Assembly (NCBI RefSeq): GCF_000018545.1
Contig: NC_012586.1
Location: 2,232,001 to 2,296,000, forward strand
DNA length: 64,000 nucleotides
DNA from: Sinorhizobium fredii NGR234
GTDB lineage: Bacteria > Pseudomonadota > Alphaproteobacteria > Rhizobiales > Rhizobiaceae
Reading direction: 5' to 3'
The notes under the pieces are model-generated. The model did not search any database, was not told the DNA's origin, and worked only from the letters and a program-made list of their open reading frames with translations. The stretch's first letter is position 1. Every line of letters begins with the position of its first letter. Positions 35,524-44,518 of the stretch are shown here, piece after piece. A program made the translations under genes and the position numbers.

Positions 35524-37073
35524 CAGGCGTGTTCCCTTGTCGTCTTGTGGCCTTCGGCCGAAGCCTTCACGATCATCTCTTCCGTCGCGTCAGTGCGGTC
35601 GATGACGGTGACCAGCCGTCCGTTGCTCATGACGGCGATGCGGTCGGAGAGCGCCATCACCTCTTCGAGGTCGGAGGTGGAAAACAGGATCGCCAGCCCC
35701 TCGCCGGCCAGCCGCCGCATGGTGCGGAAGACGTCGGCCTTGGCGCCGACGTCGATGCCGCGGCTCGGCTCGTCCATCAAAAGCACCTTCGGCCGGGTCA
35801 TCAGCGCCTTGCCGATGACGACCTTCTGCTGATTGCCGCCCGACATCGACGTCACCTCGAAATCCGGGTTCGGCGCCTTGATCGAGAGATCGCGGATCGC
35901 CGCCTTGATCGCCGCCTGTTCCCTCTCGCCGACGATGTGGAAGCCGAAACGCAGGAAGCGCTCCAGGCTCGCCAGCGTCAGGTTGCTGGCAATCGACAGC
36001 GCCTGCACCAATCCCTCGCGCTGGCGGTCCTCGGGGATCAACGCCAGGCCCCGCTGGATGCGGTCGGAGGTATCGCAGGCCGAGACCTCGACGCCGCCGA
36101 CATGGACGCGGCCGGTCGAATGGGGATGCTGACCGATGACGCTCTCGAAGAACTCGCTTCGCCCGGCCCCCATCAGCCCGTAAATGCCGAGCACCTCGCC
36201 GGCGCGCACCGAGATCGACATATGGTCGACGGCAAGCCCGCCGGTGCGCCGCGGCAGGCAGATGTCCTCGGCGCGGAAAACCTCTTCACCAAGGCGATGG
36301 TCGACCGACTTGGCGAAATCCTTGGCATCCGAACCGATCATCGAGCGGACGATCCACTTGGTGTCGATGTCCCTGACCGTGGCGTGGCCGGTGATCTGGC
36401 CGTCGCGCAGCACGGTGATGTAGTCGCCGATCCGCATCAGCTCTTCTAGCCGATGCGAGATATAGACGATCGCCACCCCTTGCGCCTTCAGTTCCCGGAT
36501 GACCTTGAAGAGCACGTCGACTTCCGCGGCAGAAAGCGCCGAGGTCGGCTCGTCGAGGATGAGGATGCGGGTGTCGAGCGAGATCGCCTTGGCGATTTCC
36601 ACCAGTTGCTGCTGGCCGATCGGCAGGTCCTCGACAAGGGTCTCGGCGTCGATGCCGGCATCCAGCCTGTCGAGGAAATGATTGGCCTTGTCGATCTGGG
36701 CGCGATGGTCGATGCCGCGCAGGCCCCGGGTCACTTCCCGGGTCGCGAAGATGTTCTCGGCGACGGAGAGATTGCCGAAGAGATTGAGCTCCTGGAAGAC
36801 CATGCCGATGCCGTGGCGCTGGGCGTCGGCCGGCGAGTGGAACTCGACCTCCTTGCCATCGAGCAGAATGCGGCCGAGCGACGGCTTCTCGACGCCGGCG
36901 ATGATGCGCATCAACGTCGACTTGCCAGCGCCGTTCTCGCCGACAAGCACGTTCACGGCCCCGCGCCTGAGCGCCAGATTGGCGTGGCGCACGGCGACGA
37001 TGCCGGAATAGACCTTGGTGACGTCCTCGAGGCGCAGCACGCAATCGTCGTCTTGAGCCGGCTGCATGGTCAT
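35523..37073 (-). CDS. Sugar ABC transporter ATPase, double domain
   Basis: RbsA/MglA-type ATPase of 516 aa with two nucleotide-binding domains. The first has Walker A GENGAGKSTLMRI, signature LPIGQQQLVEIAKAI and Walker B ILILDEPTSAL. The second has the degenerate GLMGAGRSEFFES loop, MSGGNQQKVVIGKAL and VLLMDEPSRGIDVGAK. This asymmetry is normal for carbohydrate importers of this class. Its start overlaps the stop of the DUF2291 gene (ATGA). Confidence 0.94.
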   Translation of the reverse strand: MTMQPAQDDDCVLRLEDVTKVYSGIVAVRHANLALRRGAVNVLVGENGAGKSTLMRIIAGVEKPSLGRILLDGKEVEFHSPADAQRHGIGMVFQELNLFGNLSVAENIFATREVTRGLRGIDHRAQIDKANHFLDRLDAGIDAETLVEDLPIGQQQLVEIAKAISLDTRILILDEPTSALSAAEVDVLFKVIRELKAQGVAIVYISHRLEELMRIGDYITVLRDGQITGHATVRDIDTKWIVRSMIGSDAKDFAKSVDHRLGEEVFRAEDICLPRRTGGLAVDHMSISVRAGEVLGIYGLMGAGRSEFFESVIGQHPHSTGRVHVGGVEVSACDTSDRIQRGLALIPEDRQREGLVQALSIASNLTLASLERFLRFGFHIVGEREQAAIKAAIRDLSIKAPNPDFEVTSMSGGNQQKVVIGKALMTRPKVLLMDEPSRGIDVGAKADVFRTMRRLAGEGLAILFSTSDLEEVMALSDRIAVMSNGRLVTVIDRTDATEEMIVKASAEGHKTTREHA

Positions 37074-37714
37074 CCGCCCACCGTCAACTCAACCGGCACG
37101 AAGAGCGGCAACTGCCCCTTGGCGGGCTCGGGATAGGCGCCGACCGCGTCGACCTTCTTGCCGACGAGCTGGTCGCGCGACAGTTTTTCGAGCACCAGGC
37201 CGTTCACATGGGTGTTGAAGGCCTTGCCGTATTGGGCCCACTCGATCTGGTTCTTGAATTCGTTGAAGTTCACGAAGTCGAGGCTGTCGCGGATCGCCGT
37301 GCCGCGGATTGCCGGGCCGATCTGCACACGCGCGTCCGCCGTGCCGTCGCCATCGGCATCGACCTCGACATAGGCCGAGCGCGACTTCGTCTCGGCCTTG
37401 ACGATGGTGCCGGAAAGGCGCGCCGCGAAAGTCCAGGGCGCGCTGCCCTGCTTCTCCTTGTGGCCGTATTTGGCGCCGGCCGCTTCCGGATTGCTTGCCG
37501 CCAGAGAGGCGACCTCGGAGAACGGCCCCGCCTTCTTGTCGAGATAGGGCACGACCTTGCTGTCCCAGATCTCGCCGACCATGCGATCCGGATCGAAGCC
37601 GCCGGCGGCGGATTGCGCCGCTTCCTCCGCCGTCGGCGTCTTGATGATCTTGCAGCCCGCGAGCGCCATCATCGCCACAAGGACAATGACGGACGCGCCC
37701 CTCATACCTGGCAT
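37070..37714 (-). CDS. DUF2291 lipoprotein linked to sugar ABC transporter
   Basis: Lipoprotein of 214 aa from ATG 37714, which lies seven bases after GGAGAAG; a GTG at 37729 is in frame upstream. The lipobox is MALAGC (Cys about residue 21). The body has YLDKKAGPFSEVASLAASNP and a beta-rich middle (RSAYVEVDADGDGTADARV), the DUF2291 pattern. Such proteins are commonly encoded between the binding protein and ATPase of rhizobial sugar importers. A periplasmic accessory role is likely but the function is not known. Confidence 0.85.
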   Translation of the reverse strand: MPGMRGASVIVLVAMMALAGCKIIKTPTAEEAAQSAAGGFDPDRMVGEIWDSKVVPYLDKKAGPFSEVASLAASNPEAAGAKYGHKEKQGSAPWTFAARLSGTIVKAETKSRSAYVEVDADGDGTADARVQIGPAIRGTAIRDSLDFVNFNEFKNQIEWAQYGKAFNTHVNGLVLEKLSRDQLVGKKVDAVGAYPEPAKGQLPLFVPVELTVGG

Positions 37715-37778
37715 CGAAATCTTCTCCACGGGGAATGCCGGCGCGCGAGGCTGTCGCCATCGCGCGCCAAGACGACGA

Positions 37779-38783
<1,005 letters not shown>

Positions 38784-39611
38784 TCAGGTGATGCGGCGAA
38801 TGCTGTCGGCGATTTCCTGCGGCTCGAAGACGCGCTTCCAGTCGTCGCGCATCAGCATCGGCTTGCCGAACTCGATCGCCTTGTTGCAGGCGTCCGAGAA
38901 GACGCCCTCGACCTCTTCGAAGATCACCGCGCCGAGCACATTCATGTGGCCGAGCAGGAAATCGCGCGCCGCTTGCCTCGGCACGCCGCGGGCGACGCAT
39001 TCGTCCATCGCCTCGCGCATGACGACGAGCAGCGAGGCGCAGACCGTCTCCGACAGGCCGGGCTCGAGAAGCGCCATCTGCTCGACCGTCACCCGGTGCG
39101 AGCGCATGACCGGCGCCCAGATGAGCTTGGCGATCTCCTCGCCCTTGGCGTAGTCCGCCTCCGGTCCCTGCATCAGCGCCGAGACGATGTGCTGCTTGGC
39201 GGCGATGCCGCCGAAATGATCCTTGCGCGCGGCCAGCTCCGTCTCGTCGTTGAAGATCGGCGGGTGGCAGGGATGGGTGACGAAATAGGTGAGGTCGTCG
39301 CGCCGCGGCAGGTGACCGGCAAAGGGCGCAGCCGCGTCGAGAACGACTACCATCGTGCCGGGTTTCAGCCTGTCGACAATGCCGGTTGCCACCTTGCCGA
39401 TCGCCGTGTCCGGCACTGCAAGGATCACGACCTCCGCACCGTCGAGCGCGGTGTCGAGGGAGACCGTCTCGAGCCCCAGCTCCTTTGCGAGGCGCGCTTT
39501 GCCGATCTCGCTCACCTCGACATGGCGAACGTCGAAGCGCGAGCCCATTAGGTTCTTGGCCAGCCGGCAGCCCATCTTGCCGCCGGCGCCCAACAAGGCA
39601 ATCGAAGTCAT
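38784..39611 (-). CDS. apnO: D-apionate oxidoisomerase ApnO
   Basis: NAD-binding protein of 275 aa. The N-terminal Rossmann domain has SIALLGAGGKMGCRLAKNL; the C-terminal half is helical, of the 6-phosphogluconate/ketol-acid-reductoisomerase-like type, with THPCHPPIFNDE and MRSHRVTVEQMALLEPGLSE. In known apiose pathways ApnO oxidises D-apionate and moves a hydroxymethyl group to give 3-oxo-isoapionate. First gene of the apnO-importer-apsD-apnL unit; the shared operator motif is 42 bp upstream. Sequence alone would allow another hydroxyacid dehydrogenase role; the neighbourhood makes ApnO likely. Confidence 0.82.
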   Translation of the reverse strand: MTSIALLGAGGKMGCRLAKNLMGSRFDVRHVEVSEIGKARLAKELGLETVSLDTALDGAEVVILAVPDTAIGKVATGIVDRLKPGTMVVVLDAAAPFAGHLPRRDDLTYFVTHPCHPPIFNDETELAARKDHFGGIAAKQHIVSALMQGPEADYAKGEEIAKLIWAPVMRSHRVTVEQMALLEPGLSETVCASLLVVMREAMDECVARGVPRQAARDFLLGHMNVLGAVIFEEVEGVFSDACNKAIEFGKPMLMRDDWKRVFEPQEIADSIRRIT

Positions 39612-39652
39612 CTGGATCTCCCGAATGTCGTTGAACGGAAGCGATAGACGAG

Positions 39653-39666
39653 CTGGTATGATGAGT
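39653..39666 (-). promoter_or_regulatory. Apiose regulon operator motif (site 2)
   Basis: CTGGTATGATGAGT, 13 of 14 identical to the site at 30345-30358 and at the same distance from its start codon (42 versus 43 bp). It is followed by a second ATGAGTAT at 39669-39676, so the site may be extended. It probably co-regulates the importer/upper-pathway unit with oiaX-oiaK. Confidence 0.6.
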
Positions 39667-39789
39667 CAATGAGTATATCAGCCCGCGTGACGAAGAAGAG
39701 GGCGCACGGACCAGTTGCCTAATCCTGCCAACTTCAAAAGAATGTGATAAATAAATGAATTGACAGTGGCCGACAGAAGAGGTGAAGCC

Positions 39790-40755
39790 ATGACGATGAG
39801 CGAGGCCATAAGCCAGCGACAGCGCCTGCGCGAGGAAACTGCGCCGCTTCGCGCGCGCATCCTCGACGAACTGGCGCAACTGCCATGGGACGGCCTGCGC
39901 TACGGCCACGCCGTACCCGGACTTTCGCTCTATCGCGTCGTCGAGCCGGCTGGCCCCTTTTCCGCCGTCTATGAACCGAGCCTGTCCCTTATCATCCAGG
40001 GAAGCAAACGCGTCCATGTCGGCAGCCAGACGCTCGTCTACGATGAGTCCTGCTTTTTCCTGACGGCCCTCGGCCTGCCGGCGACCGGCCAGATCTGCGA
40101 GGCGAGCCTCGACGAGCCCTATGTGGCGGCGTCGCTCCGGCTCGATCTCGAAAAGCTGCGGCGGATCATCGCCGACCACGACCTGCATCCCACGGACACC
40201 CCCGAACGCGATCTCGTCGGCGTCGCCGTCGGCGCCGCGACACCTCTATTGTTCGACGCCTTTCTCAGGCTGATTTCGCTGGCGAATGCGCCGGGCGACA
40301 TCCCGTTTCTGGCAAATCACATCCACAACGAGATCCTCTACCGGCTGCTCACCGGCGAGCAGGGCGCACGGCTCAGGCGCTTCGCGCTTGCCGGCACCAA
40401 CAGCAACCGCGTCGCCAGGGCGGTCGCCTGGCTGAAAGAGAACTACACCCGGCCGCTGCGGGTCGAAGAACTGGCGGAAATCGCCAACATGGGGGTCTCG
40501 ACCCTGCACCATCATTTCCGCGCCATGACCGCCATGAGCCCGTTGCAGTTCCAGAAACACCTGCGCCTGCACCACGCGGGGGAACTGATGCTGTCGCAAT
40601 CGCTCGACGCGGCGACCGCGGCGCTGCGCGTCGGCTATGAAAGCCCGACCCAGTTCAGCCGCGAATATCGGCGCGCCTTCGGCCATCCGCCGCTGCGCGA
40701 CATCAAGGCGATCCTGAACTCGAACGACGCGGCCAAAGGCGATTCCATCGGATAG
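39790..40755 (+). CDS. AraC-family regulator (AraC_N type)
   Basis: Regulator of 321 aa from the ATG at 39790, with GAGGTGAAG just before it. The N-terminal AraC_N domain contains GLSLYRVVEPAGPFSAVYEP and SLIIQGSKRVHVGSQTLVYD. The C-terminal double HTH holds RPLRVEELAEIANMGVSTLH, HHFRAMTAMSPLQFQKHLRL and ALRVGYESPTQFSREYRRAF. Regulators of this class often sit beside aldehyde-oxidising enzymes; here the molybdenum hydroxylase genes follow 190 bp downstream on the same strand, so they are the probable target. Confidence 0.9.
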   Translation: MTMSEAISQRQRLREETAPLRARILDELAQLPWDGLRYGHAVPGLSLYRVVEPAGPFSAVYEPSLSLIIQGSKRVHVGSQTLVYDESCFFLTALGLPATGQICEASLDEPYVAASLRLDLEKLRRIIADHDLHPTDTPERDLVGVAVGAATPLLFDAFLRLISLANAPGDIPFLANHIHNEILYRLLTGEQGARLRRFALAGTNSNRVARAVAWLKENYTRPLRVEELAEIANMGVSTLHHHFRAMTAMSPLQFQKHLRLHHAGELMLSQSLDAATAALRVGYESPTQFSREYRRAFGHPPLRDIKAILNSNDAAKGDSIG

Positions 40756-40945
40756 CGCAGCCGTCGCAGCAGGCTACCGATGATCACAATTCCGTCAGAT
40801 CGACAGGAACAGGCAACAATCCGACAGGATCGAACCTACCGGACGGCAAGACGGTCTCTTAAGTTGCGACCGCGGCCTGGCGAATGGCTGCGGCGCGTGG
40901 GGAGTGCACCTGCCCGGCCCCGCGCCTCAACGCGAGGAGAACACC

Positions 40946-41404
40946 ATGGCAATTGTGACGATCAACGGCGTCGAGCATTCGGTCGACGCCGAGGCGGATA
41001 TGCCGCTTCTTTGGGTGATCCGCGATCTTGTAGGGCTGACGGGCACGAAATTCGGCTGCGGCGTGGCCCAATGCGGCGCCTGCACCGTCTATGTCGACGG
41101 TTCGCCGGTACGGTCCTGTCAGACGTTCATCGGCGACATCGAAGGCGCGAAGGTCACCACCATCGAGGGCCTGCAGGGCAAGGTCGCAGAAGCGGTCCAG
41201 GCCATCTGGGCCGATCTCGACGTCCCCCAATGCGGCTACTGCCAGTCGGGCCAGATCATGTCGGCGACGGACCTCCTGGTCAACAACCCGAAGCCCAGCG
41301 ACGAGGATATCGACGCCGCCATGTCGGGCAATCTCTGTCGTTGCGCCACCTACCACCGAATCCGTGCCGGCATTCACGAAGCCGCAAAGCGTCTGGAGGG
41401 CTGA
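40946..41404 (+). CDS. Molybdenum hydroxylase 2Fe-2S subunit
   Basis: Small iron-sulfur subunit, 152 aa, of an aldehyde/isoquinoline-type oxidoreductase. The plant-type [2Fe-2S] site is [16 protein letters not shown] with its last cysteine in RSCQTF; the second cluster is C-G-Y-C in [10 protein letters not shown] and C-R-C in [12 protein letters not shown]. It starts at 40946 after GAGGAGA. It transfers electrons from the molybdopterin subunit encoded next. No c-type cytochrome subunit gene follows, although many such operons have one. Confidence 0.92.
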   Translation: MAIVTINGVEHSVDAEADMPLLWVIRDLVGLTGTKFGCGVAQCGACTVYVDGSPVRSCQTFIGDIEGAKVTTIEGLQGKVAEAVQAIWADLDVPQCGYCQSGQIMSATDLLVNNPKPSDEDIDAAMSGNLCRCATYHRIRAGIHEAAKRLEG

Positions 41405-41406
41405 GC

Positions 41407-43620
41407 ATGCTACCGAAACTGATGCAATCGCTTGCCCTCCCCGCCGCCCGGGTCGAGGCTTCGCGTCGGCAATTCCTGATCGGCGCGCTGGCGACCGGCA
41501 CCGGCCTCGCCATCGGTTTCCGCCTGCTCTCCGCGTCGCCGGCCGCGGCGAGCGAGACGCCTGAGGCGGGTGCGCATGCCTTTTCCCCCTATGTCACGAT
41601 CGACGGAGACGGGAAGGTGACAGTCCTTTCCTCGCAGTTCGAGATGGGGCAAGGCTCCTATAACGGCATTGCCACGCTGGTGGCCGAGGAACTCGACGCC
41701 GACTGGTCGACGATCGACGTGACGGGCGCTGCCGGCAATCTACCGGCCTATGGCAATATCGCCTTCGGTGGCGCCATGCAGGGCACGGGCGGCTCGACCT
41801 CCATGGTCACTTCATGGGAACGCTACCGCAAGGCGGGCGCGGCGGCCCGCGCCATGCTGGTCGCCGCGGCAGCCTCCGAATGGAACGTCGAGGCGGCGGA
41901 GATCACCGTCGAAAAGGGCGTGCTTTCCCATCCCTCGGGCAAGAGCGGCGGCTTCGGCGACTTTGCCGCCAGGGCCGCGACGCTGCCGGTGCCGGCCGAG
42001 GTGAAGCTGAAGCAGCCGAACGACTGGAAGCTGATCGGCAATCCGGAGCTCAAGCGCTTCGACAGCGCCCGCAAGGCAAACGGCACGGAGCAGTACACGA
42101 TCGACGTCAAGCTTCCCGGCATGCTGACCGCGGTTATGATCCATCCGCCGCTCTTCGGCGCCAAGGCGAAGTCCTTCGATGCCTCGGCTGCGCGCGCCGT
42201 CAAGGACGTGGTGGACGTGGTCGAAACGCCGCGCGGCATCGCTGTCGTCGGTGAGCACATGTGGGCGGCGATCAAGGGGCGCGAGGCGGTCACCGTCGAG
42301 TGGGACGAGGCGGGCGCGGAAAAGCGTGGAACGCAGCAGATCCTATCCATGTACCGCGACCTCGTGAAGAAGCCGCCGGCGGCGGTCGCGCGCAAGGACG
42401 GCGACGCCGAGGCGGAATTTGCCAAGGCCGCCAAGGTGATCGAGGCGAGCTTCGAGTTCCCCTATCTGGCGCATGCGGCGATGGAACCGCTGAACGCGGT
42501 CGCACGCATGAACGACGACGGCACGCTGGAGATTTGGGGCGGGCACCAGTTCACGGACGTCTACCAGAAACTCGCCGGCGATGTGGCCGGGGTCGCGCCT
42601 GAGAAGGTGCGCCTCCACGTCATGAAGACCGGCGGCAGCTTTGGCCGGCGGGCCGTGTTCGACGGTGACGTTGTCGTCGAGGCCGTACACGTTGCCAAGG
42701 CCATCGGTTTCCGTGCGCCGGTAAAGCTGCAATGGACGCGTGAGGACGATATGCGGGGCGGCCGCTATCGACCCGCCTATGTCCACAGCCTCAAGGCCGG
42801 CATCGACGACGGTGGAAAACTCGTGGCCTGGACCGATCACATCGTCGGCCAATCCATCGTCGCAAACACGGCCTTCGAGGGCATGGTCAAGAACGGCGTC
42901 GACCCGACCTCCGTCGAGGGGGCAAGCAATCTGCCCTACGCCATTCCCAACCAGGCGGTCGGCCTGACGAGCACGGAGGTCGGCGTTCCGGTTCTATGGT
43001 GGCGCTCGGTCGGCTCGACGCACACCGCGTTTGCCGCAGAAACCTTCCTCGATGAAGTCGCCGAGGCGGCGGGACGCGATCCGGTCGAATTCCGTCTCTC
43101 GATGCTCGAACCGGACTCGCGCCATGCGACCGTCCTCAAGCTGGCGGCGGAAAAGGCAGGATGGCAGAAGCCCCTGCCGGAAGGCCGTTTCCGTGGCGTT
43201 GCCCTCGCCGAGAGCTTCGGCTCGGTGGTGGCCGAGATCGCCGAGGTTTCGACCGACGGCAACGGCCAGATCAAGGTCGAACGGGTTGTCGCCGCCGTCG
43301 ATTGCGGCCTGGCGGTCAATCCGGATCAGGTCCGCGCCCAGGTCGAGGGCGGCATCGGCTTCGGGCTGAGCGCCATTCTCGGCGAGGAGATCTCGCTGAC
43401 CGACGGCCAGGTCGACCAGGGCAATTTCGACCTCTACACGCCGCTGAGGATCGATGCGATGCCGGCGGTCGAGGTCCACATCGTCGCCTCCGCCAACCCG
43501 CCCTCGGGTATCGGCGAGCCCGGCGTACCGCCGATCGGCCCTGCCGTTGCCAACGCCGCGTACAAAGCGCTCGGCAACCGGATCCGCGTCATGCCATTCG
43601 CAAAATCGCTGAACGCGTGA
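41407..43620 (+). CDS. Molybdopterin-binding aldehyde/isoquinoline oxidoreductase, Tat-exported
   Basis: Large catalytic subunit, 737 aa, of the xanthine-oxidase family (IorB-like). A twin-arginine signal [19 protein letters not shown] lies at ~19-37, so the holoenzyme is probably moved to the periplasm with its small partner. Cofactor-contact stretches include [32 protein letters not shown], and the C-terminal [18 protein letters not shown], whose Glu is the expected catalytic base. The ATG lies two bases after the stop of the Fe-S gene. The substrate (aldehyde or N-heterocycle) is unknown. Confidence 0.9.
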   Translation: MLPKLMQSLALPAARVEASRRQFLIGALATGTGLAIGFRLLSASPAAASETPEAGAHAFSPYVTIDGDGKVTVLSSQFEMGQGSYNGIATLVAEELDADWSTIDVTGAAGNLPAYGNIAFGGAMQGTGGSTSMVTSWERYRKAGAAARAMLVAAAASEWNVEAAEITVEKGVLSHPSGKSGGFGDFAARAATLPVPAEVKLKQPNDWKLIGNPELKRFDSARKANGTEQYTIDVKLPGMLTAVMIHPPLFGAKAKSFDASAARAVKDVVDVVETPRGIAVVGEHMWAAIKGREAVTVEWDEAGAEKRGTQQILSMYRDLVKKPPAAVARKDGDAEAEFAKAAKVIEASFEFPYLAHAAMEPLNAVARMNDDGTLEIWGGHQFTDVYQKLAGDVAGVAPEKVRLHVMKTGGSFGRRAVFDGDVVVEAVHVAKAIGFRAPVKLQWTREDDMRGGRYRPAYVHSLKAGIDDGGKLVAWTDHIVGQSIVANTAFEGMVKNGVDPTSVEGASNLPYAIPNQAVGLTSTEVGVPVLWWRSVGSTHTAFAAETFLDEVAEAAGRDPVEFRLSMLEPDSRHATVLKLAAEKAGWQKPLPEGRFRGVALAESFGSVVAEIAEVSTDGNGQIKVERVVAAVDCGLAVNPDQVRAQVEGGIGFGLSAILGEEISLTDGQVDQGNFDLYTPLRIDAMPAVEVHIVASANPPSGIGEPGVPPIGPAVANAAYKALGNRIRVMPFAKSLNA

Positions 43621-43624
43621 CCTT

Positions 43625-43660
43625 GCCTGCCCGGCTGGCCGGAAGGCCGGCCGGGCAGGC
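43625..43660. terminator. Strong bidirectional hairpin between convergent genes
   Basis: A 16-bp stem with one T-G pair, GCCTGCCCGGCTGGCC paired across a GGAA loop, lies five bases after the oxidoreductase stop and ~20 bases from the stop of the convergent gene. It is followed by a run of ten Gs rather than Ts. It should stop or stabilise both transcripts. Confidence 0.6.
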
Positions 43661-43681
43661 GGCGGGGGGGGGGTGGAGCGC

Positions 43682-44485
43682 TTAGATCACCCCAATGACC
43701 CTGCCGGACGAATCGAGGCGACACCTGATTCGCGCCTGGCGGACCTGGGTGCCGGCTCGATCTGTGTAGTCTATGCTGACCGCGAGCGGGGCGGTCATCG
43801 CACCGTTGCGATGCCGAATCAGCGAACCGGCGCTTACCGCATTGACACGCACGGCGCCAAGCGGCGACGCCGCCGACGCAATCGCCTTCCGGCAGGCGCG
43901 AACGACGGTGCTTGGGGTCCCCGGAACCGCTGCAAGCGCCAACGGGAGGCGTACGGGGTAGCCCCATTCACCTCGCTCGTGCCCGGCGCGCTTCTTCTTG
44001 AACGGCCAAAGGATGCGCGGCAATGCAATGGATGCCCGTGCGTTCTTCGCCGGCGCAATGCGGGTGATCGTGTTGGCACCGCCAGCCCTGGGTGACTGCG
44101 AGCCCGCCATCGCGCCACCGGTGGAGGACCGGGTCCCGGAGCCCGCGGACGAACCGCCTGAAGCAGCCCCGGACCCCGTTGCTGATGACCCGGCTTTCGA
44201 CCCAGAGCCGACCGAGATGCCGCCGCTCGTACCGCCGAGATTGCCTCCGACCCCGACGCTGGATCCTCCCTCGCCGACCGAGGTGCTGCCTTTTACCCCA
44301 CCGACTCCGTCGACGTCCGCGCCGACCCCCGCCGAGGCGCCACTTTTGCCGATCCCCACCGCAGCGCTGACGCCAACCGGCCCGACCTTGGCGCTAAGGC
44401 CTAAGGCAAGAGCCGACGCGGGCCCGATCGTGACCGCGATCAGGAATGTGGCAGCTAGGTGCTTGCGCATCACCGGGTTCCTCAT
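43682..44485 (-). CDS. Glycine/serine-rich secreted protein, unknown function
   Basis: Unrecognised protein, about 267 aa from ATG 44485 (GAGAAG seven bases upstream); ATG 44470 is equally possible. It has a signal peptide (HLAATFLIAVTIGPASALA) and then ~100 residues rich in Gly and Ser with loose repeats such as VGEGGSSVGVGGNLGGTSGG. A basic stretch (LWPFKKKRAGHERGEW) and a small C-terminal domain with two cysteines (VVRACRKA and ARIRCRLDSSGRVIGVI) follow. The Gly-rich part could be flexible or fibrous. It lies 33 bp downstream of the coiled-coil gene on the same strand, so the two may act together at the envelope. Confidence 0.6.
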   Translation of the reverse strand: MRNPVMRKHLAATFLIAVTIGPASALALGLSAKVGPVGVSAAVGIGKSGASAGVGADVDGVGGVKGSTSVGEGGSSVGVGGNLGGTSGGISVGSGSKAGSSATGSGAASGGSSAGSGTRSSTGGAMAGSQSPRAGGANTITRIAPAKNARASIALPRILWPFKKKRAGHERGEWGYPVRLPLALAAVPGTPSTVVRACRKAIASAASPLGAVRVNAVSAGSLIRHRNGAMTAPLAVSIDYTDRAGTQVRQARIRCRLDSSGRVIGVI

Positions 44486-44518
44486 CTTCAGGCTTCTCAA
44501 AAATGCATTCCACCTTCT

